From the NCBI GenBank assembly GCA_900755865.1, contig CAAEHZ010000080.1:1-9927 (forward strand): a DNA stretch of 9,927 nucleotides, in the 5' to 3' direction. This document shows positions 1 through 7,704 of the stretch, in pieces; positions within the stretch are counted from its first letter, which is position 1, and every line of letters begins with the position of its first letter. The position numbers and the translations under genes are program-made. Source of the stretch: Lachnospiraceae bacterium (GTDB taxonomy: Bacteria; Bacillota; Clostridia; Lachnospirales; Lachnospiraceae). The notes beneath the pieces are model-generated. The model did not search any database. It was not told where the DNA came from and saw only the letters and a list, made by a program, of their open reading frames with translations.

Positions 1-1
1 T

Positions 2-331
2 GTGACCGGGCTTCCCGTGGAGCGCGAAATCCCTACAAAGCTGGTGGATTCCTGTCTGGAGGAGCATTTTAATTCCATTATTGATAACGTAAAGGTGATT
101 CTGGAAAGAACGCCTCCGGAGCTGGCAGCGGATATTTACCGGCATGGTATTTATCTCACCGGCGGGGCATCCCAGGTAAATCATCTGGCGGAAAGACTTG
201 CAGCGGGTACCGGACTTAAGGTGAACCTGACAGATAATCCGGGAATCAGCGTCTGCATGGGACTGGCAAAAATTATTAAGGACGATAATTATAAATCCGT
301 AGCTTATGCAATCGAAGGGATGAGTAAATGA
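2..331 (+). CDS. mreB: Rod shape-determining protein MreB, C-terminal 109 residues (5' end outside window)
   Basis: This is the C-terminal third of an actin-like MreB, the ATP-dependent filament that runs under the membrane and organises lateral wall synthesis. The reading frame is open to the left edge, so the GTG at position 2 is an internal codon. Family MreB is about 335-345 residues. Visible hallmarks are the segment PPELAADIYRHGIYLTGGAS (about residues 38-57 of the fragment), which carries the nucleotide-binding glycine motif of subdomain IIA, and the closing stretch NPGISVCMGLAKII. The usual LTGGGALL is here LTGGASQV, so this copy is somewhat divergent; an MreB paralogue such as Mbl cannot be excluded from the C-terminus alone. 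The TGA stop overlaps the mreC start as ATGA, which suggests translational coupling. The direct link to mreC and mreD supports the identification. Confidence 0.88.
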   Translation: MTGLPVEREIPTKLVDSCLEEHFNSIIDNVKVILERTPPELAADIYRHGIYLTGGASQVNHLAERLAAGTGLKVNLTDNPGISVCMGLAKIIKDDNYKSVAYAIEGMSK

Positions 332-1203
332 GCCCAGTGATAAAAAGAAAAGGGGAGAGATTTACTTTACCGAGTAAATATCTCCTCTTAATTTTAACCA
401 TAGTCTGTACACTGATGATGCTGATTACCTTTGGCACAGATGTGTTTAACAGACCGTTAAATGCCGTGGCAGGGTATGTGGTTGTGCCTTTTCAGCAGGG
501 AATTGGAAAGCTGGGAGGCTGGCTTTCCAACCGCTCCGAGGAGCTTGTTCAGATTAGGACGCTTCTGGATGAAAATGCTGCCCTGAAGGAGCAGGTTGCT
601 GCCCTGACAGAGGAAAATACGCTGCTACAGCAGGACAAATATGAATTAAACACCTTAAGGAGCCTGATGGATTTAAGTGAGCAGTACAGCGAATATCCGA
701 AGGAGGGGGCAAGAATTATCAGCAGGGATTCCGGCAACTGGTATTCCTCCTTTATTATTGACAAGGGCTATGAGGATGGAATCGGCGTGGACATGAATGT
801 GATTGCAGGGGGCGGTCTGGTAGGCAGGATTACTTCTGTGGGACCGAACTGGGCAAGGGTAACGGCGATTATTTCCGATAACAGCAATGTCAGCGGCATG
901 ACCCTTTCCACTCAGGACAATCTGATTGTATCCGGTGATTTACAGCAGATGGCAGACGGATGTATTACCTTCAGCCAGCTTGTGGACAGCCAGAACATGG
1001 TAAAGGAGGGGGACAAGGTTGTCACCTCCGATATCAGTGACAAATATCTGCCCAATATATTGATTGGCTATATCAGTAAAATAGATAAGGATTCCAACAA
1101 TCTGACAAAATCCGGTCTGATTATACCGGCGGTTGACTTTGAGCACCTCGGGGAGGTTCTGGTGATAACGGATTTAAAGCAGACTGTCAGTGAAGAAAAC
1201 TAA
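328..1203 (+). CDS. mreC: Rod shape-determining protein MreC
   Basis: MreC is a bitopic elongasome scaffold that links MreB filaments inside to PBP2 and MreD outside. The 291-residue protein has a basic N-terminus, one membrane segment at about residues 18-35, a heptad-like coiled coil at about 64-112 (repeated Leu/Glu with DENAALKEQVAAL), and then the extracellular double beta-barrel domain. That domain contains the typical stretches NWYSSFIIDKG and GGGLVGRI (about 137-166) and a late GDKVVTSDISDKYLPNILIG (about 229-248). Length is in the normal range of about 270-300. The ATG at 328 overlaps the mreB stop by four bases, and AAGGGA at 315-320 is a suitable ribosome binding site, so the start is well supported. 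There is no truncation or frameshift. Confidence 0.95.
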   Translation: MSPVIKRKGERFTLPSKYLLLILTIVCTLMMLITFGTDVFNRPLNAVAGYVVVPFQQGIGKLGGWLSNRSEELVQIRTLLDENAALKEQVAALTEENTLLQQDKYELNTLRSLMDLSEQYSEYPKEGARIISRDSGNWYSSFIIDKGYEDGIGVDMNVIAGGGLVGRITSVGPNWARVTAIISDNSNVSGMTLSTQDNLIVSGDLQQMADGCITFSQLVDSQNMVKEGDKVVTSDISDKYLPNILIGYISKIDKDSNNLTKSGLIIPAVDFEHLGEVLVITDLKQTVSEEN

Positions 1204-1209
1204 AAGGAG
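1203..1209 (+). promoter_or_regulatory. Ribosome binding site that sets the mreD start
   Basis: AAAGGAG lies just after the mreC stop, seven bases before the ATG at 1217. It makes ATG 1217 a better mreD start than the in-frame GTG at 1190, which lies inside mreC. Confidence 0.75.
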
Positions 1210-1216
1210 ATGGAAA

Positions 1217-1735
1217 ATGCTCAGAAAGGTCGTTGTGACTCTTTTTATTCTGGCGGGGTTTATATTACAGTGTACTGTATTTGACAAGCTTGCCTTTGCA
1301 GGGATTATTCCGAATCTGATGATTATACTGACCTCCTCCTTCGGCTTTATGCGGGGAGAAAAGGAGGGATTGGTTATCGGGTTCTTCTGCGGGCTTTTGA
1401 GCGATATCTTTTTTGGAAATTTTCTGGGATTTTATGCGCTGGTTCTGATGTACATAGGCTTTCTGAACGGAAAGTTCAGCCGGATTTTCTATCCGGAGGA
1501 TATCAAGCTTCCTATTGCACTGATTATTACCAGCGACCTTTCCTACGGTATTCTGATGTTTGTGTTGATGTTCATGCTTCGGGGAAAATTCCGGTTCGGC
1601 TATTATTTTATGCACGTAATTTTACCGGAAGCGTTGTATACCATTGTAGTAACCATGTTTTTCTATCCGATTATTTTAAAGGTGAACGAAAAACTGGAGG
1701 CAAGGGAAAAGAGGAGAGCGCAGAAATTTGTTTGA
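1217..1735 (+). CDS. mreD: Rod shape-determining membrane protein MreD
   Basis: MreD is the small polytopic membrane partner of MreC in the elongation complex. The 172-residue product is very hydrophobic, with about five to six membrane segments. It begins MLRKVVVTLFILAGF and continues through a central stretch with GFFCGLLSDIFFGNFLGFYA, where the Gly- and Asp-rich LLSDI/FLGFYAL pattern is typical of the family. It ends in a charged cytoplasmic tail (EKLEAREKRRAQK). The frame is open further upstream to a GTG at 1190, but ATG 1217 has a good ribosome binding site 13 bases after the mreC stop, so I prefer it. The 3' end overlaps the start of the PBP2 gene by eight bases. Position and topology together make the call firm despite weak sequence conservation in this family. 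Confidence 0.92.
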   Translation: MLRKVVVTLFILAGFILQCTVFDKLAFAGIIPNLMIILTSSFGFMRGEKEGLVIGFFCGLLSDIFFGNFLGFYALVLMYIGFLNGKFSRIFYPEDIKLPIALIITSDLSYGILMFVLMFMLRGKFRFGYYFMHVILPEALYTIVVTMFFYPIILKVNEKLEAREKRRAQKFV

Positions 1736-4619
1736 TGAATTAAGAGATAAAATAATCAGCATCTTTACCAGCAGACTGACGGTACTGACTATCGTCTTTT
1801 TTGTGTTGGGCGGGATTCTGACATATCGTTGTTTCAATTTACAGATTGTACATGGAGAGGAATATCTGGAGGATTTTGTGCTGCAGACGGAGAAAACAAG
1901 GGATATCACCAGCACAAGAGGAAGGATTTTTGATAAAAACGGGAATCTGCTGGCGTATAACGAGCTGGCTTATTCCGTAAAAATTGAGGATGTTTTCGAG
2001 TCCGGGAAAAATAAAAACAAAAATCTGAATGACACTATTTTGCAGCTCATCCGCATGATTGAAAAAAACGGGGATAATGTCATCACGGATTTTCGGATTT
2101 ATGTGGACGAGGACGGAGAATTTGCCTATTCCGTGGAAGGGACAACCCTGCTGCGTTTTCTGGCTGACGTTTACGGCTATACTACCGTGGACAAGTTAAA
2201 GGATGACGAGAGAACCGCGACAGCCCAGGAAGTGATGGAATATCTGAGCCGGAAAAACGGTACAGGCTTTGCCATAGGAGAGTATGAAAATCCGGAAGAT
2301 ACCAAAACGGATTTTATTGCCGGAAAAGGGTACAGCAACGAGGACTGGCTGAAGCTGGTGACACTCCGGTATGCCATGAACCAGACCTCCTACCGGAAAT
2401 ACATAGGAACCACCGTGGCAACCAATGTCAGCGAAGAAACGGTAGCTGTGATTATGGAAAATTCCGAAGAACTGCCCGGGGTCAGCATTGTGGAGGATAC
2501 GGTGAGAAAGTACGTGGACAGCAAGTACTTTGCCCATGTACTGGGGTACACCGGCAAGATTTCCTCTGATGAAATGACCACCTTTAATGAAGAAATGGCA
2601 AATCAGGGAAAAAGCGCGGAAAGCTACAACATCAATGATGTGGTGGGAAAGAGCGGCATAGAGGCCTACATGGAAACGACCCTGCAGGGAACCAAGGGCT
2701 ATGAGAAGGTTGTCGTTGACAATATGGGAAAGGTGATTTCCATAGAGGAAAGGGAAGAGGCAAAGGCAGGGCAGGATGTTTACCTGACGATTGACGCGGA
2801 ATTTACCAAGGCGGCATACAACATTGTGGAGCAGCTTCTGGCGGGGCTTGTGAGCAGCAAGATAACCAATACCAGGGAATATAAGGCAACAGAAACCTCC
2901 GGCAGTGCGGATATCAAAATCCCCATCTATGATGTGTATTATGCCATGTTCAATAATGCCATACTGGATTTGAAACACATGACATCTGAAAATGCGGGAG
3001 AAGTGGAGCAGACGGTTTATGCCGCGTATCTGGAATACAAGCAGGCAGTCTATGAAAAGCTGCGGCAGGAGCTTACGGAAACGAAGACCCCCTATCAGAA
3101 GCTGACGAAGGAATATCAGGTTTACGAGAGCAATATTGTAACCCTGCTGAACCGGAACGGGGTAATTATGACGGAGCTGGTGGATTCCACAGATGCCACC
3201 CAGATAGCCTGGGCGACAGAAGAGGTTATCAGCCTGAATGAATATCTGAAATACTGTATCGCCCAGAACTGGATAGATGTGAGCAAGCTGGACTTGAATG
3301 AAAAATATTCCGATTCCACGGAAATTTACGATAAGCTGGTGGAATATGTCATTACCATGATTGACAGGAACACGGAGTTTCAGAAACGTTTTTACAAATA
3401 TATGCTTCTGTCGGATAAAATCAGCGGAAAGCAGGTCTGCCAGATGCTCTGTGAGCAGAAGCAGATAGAGGTTCCGGTGGAGGATGAAGAGGCTTTATAT
3501 GCCGGAAAAATGAGTGCCTATGATTTTATGATGAACCGGATTCGGAATCTGGAAATCACACCGGCACAGCTTGCACTGGATCCCTGTAATTTCTCCGTGG
3601 TTATCACGGATGTCAATTCCGGGGATGTACTGGCGATGGTATCCTATCCGGGCTATGACAATAATAAAATGGCAAATTCCATTGACGCGGAATATTTTGC
3701 AAAGCTGAATGCGGACAAGTCCATGCCCCAGTACAACTTTGCAACCCAGTCCACCATGGCGCCCGGTTCCACCTTCAAGATGGTTTCCGCGACAGCGGGG
3801 CTGATGGAGGGAATTATTTCATTAAATACCAGAATCAACTGTATCGGAACCTTTACGGAGATTACACCTTCGCCCAGATGCTGGCGGCGTATCGGTCACG
3901 GAAATGAAACTGTGACAACGGCAATCAGGGATTCCTGTAACTACTTTTTCTATAATGTGGGGTATCAGCTTTCCACACGAAGCGGAAGCTATGATGAGCA
4001 GGCGGGTCTGGATACGCTGGCAGAGTATGCGGCAATGTATGGGCTGACGGAAAAGTCCGGTGTGGAGATTGCAGAGGCTTCTCCCAATATATCCACGGAG
4101 GACCCGGTGCGTTCCGCTATCGGACAGGGCTCCAACAGCTTTACCACCTCCCAGATTGCCCGGTATGTAACGGCTGTGGCAAACAGCGGAACCTGCTATA
4201 ATCTGACCCTGTTGGACAAGGTAACGGATTCGGAGGGAAATCTGATAGAGGAATTTGAACCTGAAATCAGAAATGTGATTGATATGCCTCAGGAATACTG
4301 GGATGCCATTCATTCCGGCATGAGGCAGGTAGTACAGAACAAGTCCTATTTCAGCGATTTGGCAGTAAATGTTGCGGGAAAAACCGGTACGGCAGAGCAG
4401 ACCAAATCCAGACCAAACCATGCGCTGTTTGTATGCTATGCACCCTACGAACAGCCGGAAATCGCCATTGCGACCAGAATTCCCTACGGGTATTCCTCGG
4501 ATTATGCGGCACAGGCTACCCGTGATATTATCAAGTACTATTACGGATTGGCAGAGGAAGAGGAGCTGATTACCGGTACGGCAGATACGCCGGATGGCGG
4601 AATTTCCAATGAAATGTAA
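1728..4619 (+). CDS. mrdA: Penicillin-binding protein 2, elongasome class B transpeptidase with a large insertion
   Basis: This is the D,D-transpeptidase that cross-links glycan made by RodA, anchored in the membrane with its domains outside. The 963-residue chain has a membrane segment (about 17-36) and the R-G-x-I-x-D-x-N-G motif of the PBP dimerisation region (64-72). A pedestal follows with VGKSGIEAYMETTLQGTKG and then LTID (353-356). All three catalytic motifs are present: S681-T-F-K684, S736-C-N738 and K885-T-G-T888. A mostly helical stretch of about 240 residues (about 374-615) separates LTID from the strand FSVVITDVNSGDVLAM, where ordinary PBP2 has only a short link. This explains the length against about 630-720 for E. 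coli or Bacillus. C705, C718 and H724 lie between the first two motifs. The TTG start at 1728 follows GAGGAGA (1711-1717); there is no in-frame ATG before the membrane segment is lost, so TTG is the likely start. Confidence 0.93.
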   Translation: MFDELRDKIISIFTSRLTVLTIVFFVLGGILTYRCFNLQIVHGEEYLEDFVLQTEKTRDITSTRGRIFDKNGNLLAYNELAYSVKIEDVFESGKNKNKNLNDTILQLIRMIEKNGDNVITDFRIYVDEDGEFAYSVEGTTLLRFLADVYGYTTVDKLKDDERTATAQEVMEYLSRKNGTGFAIGEYENPEDTKTDFIAGKGYSNEDWLKLVTLRYAMNQTSYRKYIGTTVATNVSEETVAVIMENSEELPGVSIVEDTVRKYVDSKYFAHVLGYTGKISSDEMTTFNEEMANQGKSAESYNINDVVGKSGIEAYMETTLQGTKGYEKVVVDNMGKVISIEEREEAKAGQDVYLTIDAEFTKAAYNIVEQLLAGLVSSKITNTREYKATETSGSADIKIPIYDVYYAMFNNAILDLKHMTSENAGEVEQTVYAAYLEYKQAVYEKLRQELTETKTPYQKLTKEYQVYESNIVTLLNRNGVIMTELVDSTDATQIAWATEEVISLNEYLKYCIAQNWIDVSKLDLNEKYSDSTEIYDKLVEYVITMIDRNTEFQKRFYKYMLLSDKISGKQVCQMLCEQKQIEVPVEDEEALYAGKMSAYDFMMNRIRNLEITPAQLALDPCNFSVVITDVNSGDVLAMVSYPGYDNNKMANSIDAEYFAKLNADKSMPQYNFATQSTMAPGSTFKMVSATAGLMEGIISLNTRINCIGTFTEITPSPRCWRRIGHGNETVTTAIRDSCNYFFYNVGYQLSTRSGSYDEQAGLDTLAEYAAMYGLTEKSGVEIAEASPNISTEDPVRSAIGQGSNSFTTSQIARYVTAVANSGTCYNLTLLDKVTDSEGNLIEEFEPEIRNVIDMPQEYWDAIHSGMRQVVQNKSYFSDLAVNVAGKTGTAEQTKSRPNHALFVCYAPYEQPEIAIATRIPYGYSSDYAAQATRDIIKYYYGLAEEEELITGTADTPDGGISNEM

Positions 4620-4652
4620 GCAGGACAGTGTAAACAGAAATGAGGATTTCCA

Positions 4653-5324
4653 ATGAAAGAGGCAGTTTTGATTAAAAGCTTTTCAAACGGCATTGCGTTG
4701 CATCTGGACGCGGAAATGTCCTTTGAGGATTTATTACAGGAAATTGCATATAAATTTTCCGAGGCAAGAGCCTTTTTCGGAAAGGCTTCCATGGCACTTT
4801 CCATAGAAGAAAGACAGGTGACAGGGGCGGAGGAAATCCGCATCCTGGAAACAATCCGGCAGAACAGTGATTTGAACATTATCTGTATTGTCGGAAAGGA
4901 CGAAGCGACAAACAAGAACTTTATCAGGGCACTGGCACACATGGAAAAGAAGCTTTCCGGTGGGGAAGACGGGCAGTTTATGAAGGGAAGCCTGAAAAAC
5001 CGGGAAGTACTGGAAACGGAGAACAGTATTATCATACTGGGGGATGTCTATCCTGGAAGTGCCGTAATCAGTGCCAAAAACATCATTATTCTGGGGGGCC
5101 TTTACGGGGAAGCCTATGCGGGCGGAAACGGACAGGAAGGCGCCTTCGTAGCAGCGCTTGAAATGGAGCCGGAGAGAATTAAAGTCGGCGATTTCAAATA
5201 TAAACCAGCGACAAAACAATCCAAATGGGGAATACGCCCGAAGGTACAGCCTAAAATTGCCTATGTAAAAAACAATAAGGTTGTATTTGAACCGCTTACC
5301 AAAGAAGTACTGAGCACCTTTTAG
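4653..5324 (+). CDS. minC: Septum site-determining protein MinC
   Basis: MinC inhibits FtsZ assembly away from midcell and is carried on the membrane by MinD. The 223-residue length is normal (about 220-230). An alpha/beta N-terminal FtsZ-binding domain (about 1-98) is followed by a short Gly-rich linker (LSGGEDG, 101-107). The C-terminal beta-helix MinD-binding domain (about 108-215) has the repeated turns IILGDVYPGSAVISAKNI and LGGLYGEAYAGG. These match the family pattern G-D-V-x-P-G-A...G-x-L-x-G-x-A-x-A-G. The ATG at 4653 has GAGGAT at 4642-4647 and lies 33 bases after the PBP2 stop, so it probably shares that transcript. Identification is strengthened by minD and minE downstream. Confidence 0.93.
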   Translation: MKEAVLIKSFSNGIALHLDAEMSFEDLLQEIAYKFSEARAFFGKASMALSIEERQVTGAEEIRILETIRQNSDLNIICIVGKDEATNKNFIRALAHMEKKLSGGEDGQFMKGSLKNREVLETENSIIILGDVYPGSAVISAKNIIILGGLYGEAYAGGNGQEGAFVAALEMEPERIKVGDFKYKPATKQSKWGIRPKVQPKIAYVKNNKVVFEPLTKEVLSTF

Positions 5325-5351
5325 GGGCTTGGGGCTGACGACAGGAAGAGG

Positions 5352-5382
5352 CGCCTTAAGAGCGCTTGAGGAGGCGGTTTTT
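5352..5382 (+). terminator. Weak hairpin plus T-run in the minC-minD gap (possible attenuator or processing site)
   Basis: In the 116-bp gap between minC and minD, CGCCT (5352-5356) can pair with AGGCG (5372-5376). An inner AAG/CTT or an alternative CCTTAA/TTGAGG pairing is also possible, and five Ts follow at 5378-5382. The stem is short and interrupted, so this is weaker than the terminator at 9589. It may reduce rather than stop transcription into minDE and rodA. Confidence 0.3.
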
Positions 5383-5431
5383 CACTGGGCAGAAAGCCAA
5401 CAGATGCCTCTTTGAAAAAAAGCTCAGACAT

Positions 5432-5436
5432 GGAGG
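5432..5436 (+). promoter_or_regulatory. Ribosome binding site that sets the minD start
   Basis: GGAGG lies four bases before the ATG at 5441. The frame is open upstream to a TTG at 5366, but only the 5441 start places the Walker motif at the usual distance (residue 10) from the N-terminus. Confidence 0.75.
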
Positions 5437-5440
5437 TAAA

Positions 5441-6235
5441 ATGGAAAAACAGGTCATTGTCGTCACGTCAGGAAAGGGCGGTGTGGGAAAGACAACCACA
5501 TCAGCAAATGTAGGAACGGGTCTTGCAAAGCTGGGGAAAAAGGTATGTCTGATTGATACGGATATCGGACTGCGGAATCTGGATGTTGTCATGGGACTGG
5601 AAAACCGGATTGTCTATAATCTGGTGGATGTGGTAGAAGGAAACTGCCGGGTAAAGCAGGCGCTTATCCGTGACAAAAGGCATCCGGGGCTGTATCTGAT
5701 GCCATCGGCGCAGACGAGGGATAAGACCGCGGTAACACCGGGACAGATGGTAAAGGTGATTGAACACTTAAAGGAACAGTTTGACTATATTATTCTGGAC
5801 TGCCCCGCAGGAATTGAACAGGGCTTTCAGAATGCCATTGCGGGAGCAGACAGGGCGCTGGTTGTGACAACTCCGGAGGTTTCTGCCATCCGGGATGCAG
5901 ACCGGATTATCGGGCTGCTGGAGGCAAACGGTTTTCAGCAGATGGACTTGATTATCAACAGGCTGCGGATGGATATGGTCAGACGGGGAGATATGATGTC
6001 TGCCCAGGATGTGGTGGATATTCTGGCAATCCCCCTGATTGGGATTATCCCGGATGATGAAAATGTGGTGGTTGCCACCAATCAGGGAGAGCCCCTTGTG
6101 GGAAGCGCTTCCCCTGCCGGACAGGCATACGCCAATGTGGTAGGAAGAGTAGAGGGAAAGGAAATCCCGTTCTTAAATTTTGAAAAGGGAATTTCCTTCT
6201 GGACAAAGGTTTCCGGAATTTTTCACAGAGTATAG
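5441..6235 (+). CDS. minD: Septum site-determining ATPase MinD
   Basis: MinD is the ATP-driven membrane switch that dimerises on the membrane, recruits MinC and is released by MinE. The 264-residue protein is of normal length (about 265-270). It opens with MEKQVIVVTS and the deviant Walker A motif SGKGGVGKTT (10-19), including the signature lysine K12. A switch I-like IDTDIGLRNLDVVMG (38-52) and DYIILDCPAGIEQG (115-128) follow, both diagnostic for MinD within the ParA/MinD class. The C-terminus (about 250-263, ISFWTKVSGIFHRV) is an amphipathic membrane-targeting helix. I chose the start at ATG 5441 for its GGAGG site and for the conserved spacing to Walker A. minE follows 11 bases after the stop. 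Confidence 0.96.
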   Translation: MEKQVIVVTSGKGGVGKTTTSANVGTGLAKLGKKVCLIDTDIGLRNLDVVMGLENRIVYNLVDVVEGNCRVKQALIRDKRHPGLYLMPSAQTRDKTAVTPGQMVKVIEHLKEQFDYIILDCPAGIEQGFQNAIAGADRALVVTTPEVSAIRDADRIIGLLEANGFQQMDLIINRLRMDMVRRGDMMSAQDVVDILAIPLIGIIPDDENVVVATNQGEPLVGSASPAGQAYANVVGRVEGKEIPFLNFEKGISFWTKVSGIFHRV

Positions 6236-6246
6236 GGAGGAGCAGC

Positions 6247-6537
6247 ATGAAACATTTTTTTCGCAGAAAAAGCTCCTGCCAGGTGGCAAAGGACAGATTG
6301 AAGATTCTGCTGATTTCCGACAGAGTCAACTGCTCACCGGAAATGATGGAGCTGATTAAAAACGATATTGCCCGTGTAATATCCAAGTACATGAAAATAG
6401 ACGCAGATAATATGGAAATACAGATTAACGCCAAAAGCGGTAAAAACGGCAGAAACGGAAAGACAAGTCTTTCTGCCAACATTCCCATTGTGGATGTAAC
6501 AGCACAGGAATTTGGCGGCAAAATGATAAAGGCGTAA
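6247..6537 (+). CDS. minE: Cell division topological specificity factor MinE
   Basis: MinE stimulates the MinD ATPase and drives pole-to-pole dynamics of MinCD. The 96-residue product begins with a short basic, aromatic membrane-binding end (MKHFFRRKSS). The MinD-contact segment follows, with A-K-D-R-L and L-I-S-D-R (14-26), and then the topological specificity domain with MMELIKNDIARVISKYMKID (33-52). The length fits the family (about 85-95). GGGAGG at 6235-6240 is a strong ribosome binding site six bases before the ATG and overlaps the minD stop. MinE is absent from Bacillus subtilis, which uses DivIVA/MinJ, so its presence here indicates a Clostridia-type oscillating Min system. Residues 63-75 are unusually rich in Lys, Gly and Asn and probably form a flexible loop. 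Confidence 0.94.
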   Translation: MKHFFRRKSSCQVAKDRLKILLISDRVNCSPEMMELIKNDIARVISKYMKIDADNMEIQINAKSGKNGRNGKTSLSANIPIVDVTAQEFGGKMIKA

Positions 6538-6577
6538 GATTAAAGGGCGCAGAAAAAGGCGCGGAACTGGAGCGTAA

Positions 6578-7690
6578 ATGTTTGTAAGATTTAGGATACG
6601 GGATTACGATTTTAAACTGGCTTTCATGGCAGTTGCACTGGCGGTAATCGGTGTAATTGCCATCGGAAGCGCAGAGGAATCTCTTCAGAATAAGCAGCTT
6701 GCGGGTGTTGTGGCAGGAGCATTTCTGATGGTCATTGTGTCATTGTTCAACTATTCCTGGATTATCCGTTTAAACTGGGTAATTTACGGGCTGAATCTGG
6801 TACTTCTTCTGGCGGTACAGTTTTCCGGGGACGAGGGAAGGCTGGGAGCACAGCGCTGGCTGGAAATCGGCGGACTCCGTTTTCAGCCTTCAGAAACTGC
6901 GAAAATTTTATTGATTTTATTCTTTGCACAGTTTATTATGAAATATAGGGAGAAGCTCAACACCGTAAAGGTGACTGGAAGCTGCCTGCTTCTGGTTGCG
7001 GCACCCTGGTATCTGATTTACAAACAGCCGGATTTGTCCACAAGTATTGTGGTAATCGTTGTTTTCTGTATTATCATGTTCGCCGGAGGAATCAGCTGGA
7101 AGCTGATTTTCAGCGTTCTGGCGGTAGCAATTCCCGCGGTGGCACTGATTATCAGTCTGGCTTTGCAGCCGGATAACGGATTGCTGAAGGATTTCCAGAG
7201 AAATCGTATTTTAGCCTTTGTCAATCCGGAGGAATATGCAACGGAGGAGGCCTACCAGCAGTTAAATTCTGTTATGGCTATCGGTTCCGGCCAGCTTGAG
7301 GGCAAGGGGTATAAGAACAACGAAATTACCTCTGTCAAAAACGGTAATTTTATTTCAGAGGCTCAGACGGATTTTATTTTTGCAGTTATCGGAGAAGAGT
7401 TCGGCTTTAAGGGAACGGTTCTTGTTGTGGTACTGCTTATGGGAATTTCACTGGAATGTATTGCTGTGGCGAGAAAGGCGAAGGATGTGGCGGGAACGAT
7501 TATCGCAGCGGGGGTAGGCGGACTGATTGCGTTCCAGAGCTTCTTTAATATCGGGGTAGCAACTTTTATTCTGCCTAATACGGGATTGCCATTACCTTTT
7601 ATCAGTTATGGACTGACATCCCTGATGAGTCTTTTTATGGGAATTGGGTTTGTAATAAATGTACGGCTTCAGGCGAGAAAATCGAAGTAA
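6578..7690 (+). CDS. rodA: SEDS-family peptidoglycan glycosyltransferase RodA
   Basis: RodA polymerises lipid II into glycan strands and works with PBP2 in the elongasome. The 370-residue polytopic protein shows about ten hydrophobic segments. It has the SEDS stretch [19 protein letters not shown] (about 262-280), where D265 corresponds to the essential catalytic Asp of RodA, and a late [13 protein letters not shown] (333-345). After SYG it reads LTS rather than the common GSS or GTS. The ATG at 6578 has GGAG at 6569-6572, 40 bases after minE. FtsW and SpoVE are close homologues; I favour RodA because the gene shares an operon with mreBCD and the PBP2 gene. The length (about 370-400 in the family) and the absence of a long C-terminal tail fit RodA. 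Confidence 0.9.
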   Translation: MFVRFRIRDYDFKLAFMAVALAVIGVIAIGSAEESLQNKQLAGVVAGAFLMVIVSLFNYSWIIRLNWVIYGLNLVLLLAVQFSGDEGRLGAQRWLEIGGLRFQPSETAKILLILFFAQFIMKYREKLNTVKVTGSCLLLVAAPWYLIYKQPDLSTSIVVIVVFCIIMFAGGISWKLIFSVLAVAIPAVALIISLALQPDNGLLKDFQRNRILAFVNPEEYATEEAYQQLNSVMAIGSGQLEGKGYKNNEITSVKNGNFISEAQTDFIFAVIGEEFGFKGTVLVVVLLMGISLECIAVARKAKDVAGTIIAAGVGGLIAFQSFFNIGVATFILPNTGLPLPFISYGLTSLMSLFMGIGFVINVRLQARKSK

Positions 7691-7704
7691 AGAGAGGGAC
7701 AGTT

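Noticed and set aside
1190..1216. Longer mreD form starting at GTG 1190
   Set aside because: It would start inside mreC, lacks a good ribosome binding site, and ATG 1217 has AAAGGAG at ideal spacing.
2196..2978. 260-codon open frame on the minus strand within the PBP2 gene
   Set aside because: It is antisense to a clear transpeptidase gene, has a Cys/His-rich composition typical of a shadow frame, and no family motif.
3822..4421. 199-codon open frame on the minus strand within the PBP2 gene
   Set aside because: It covers the SxN and KTGT coding region of the real gene and shows no recognisable domain.
4541..5219. Overlapping minus-strand frames across minC
   Set aside because: Both are antisense to a well-supported minC with conserved MinC_C motifs; composition and lack of motifs indicate shadows.
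5366..5440. 25-residue N-terminal extension of MinD from TTG 5366
   Set aside because: The extension is basic and unlike MinD, falls in the hairpin region, and ATG 5441 has a GGAGG site and puts Walker A at residue 10.
7296..7517. 73-codon plus-strand frame inside rodA
   Set aside because: It overlaps the catalytic region of RodA in another frame, is rich in Arg and Leu, and has no ribosome binding site.
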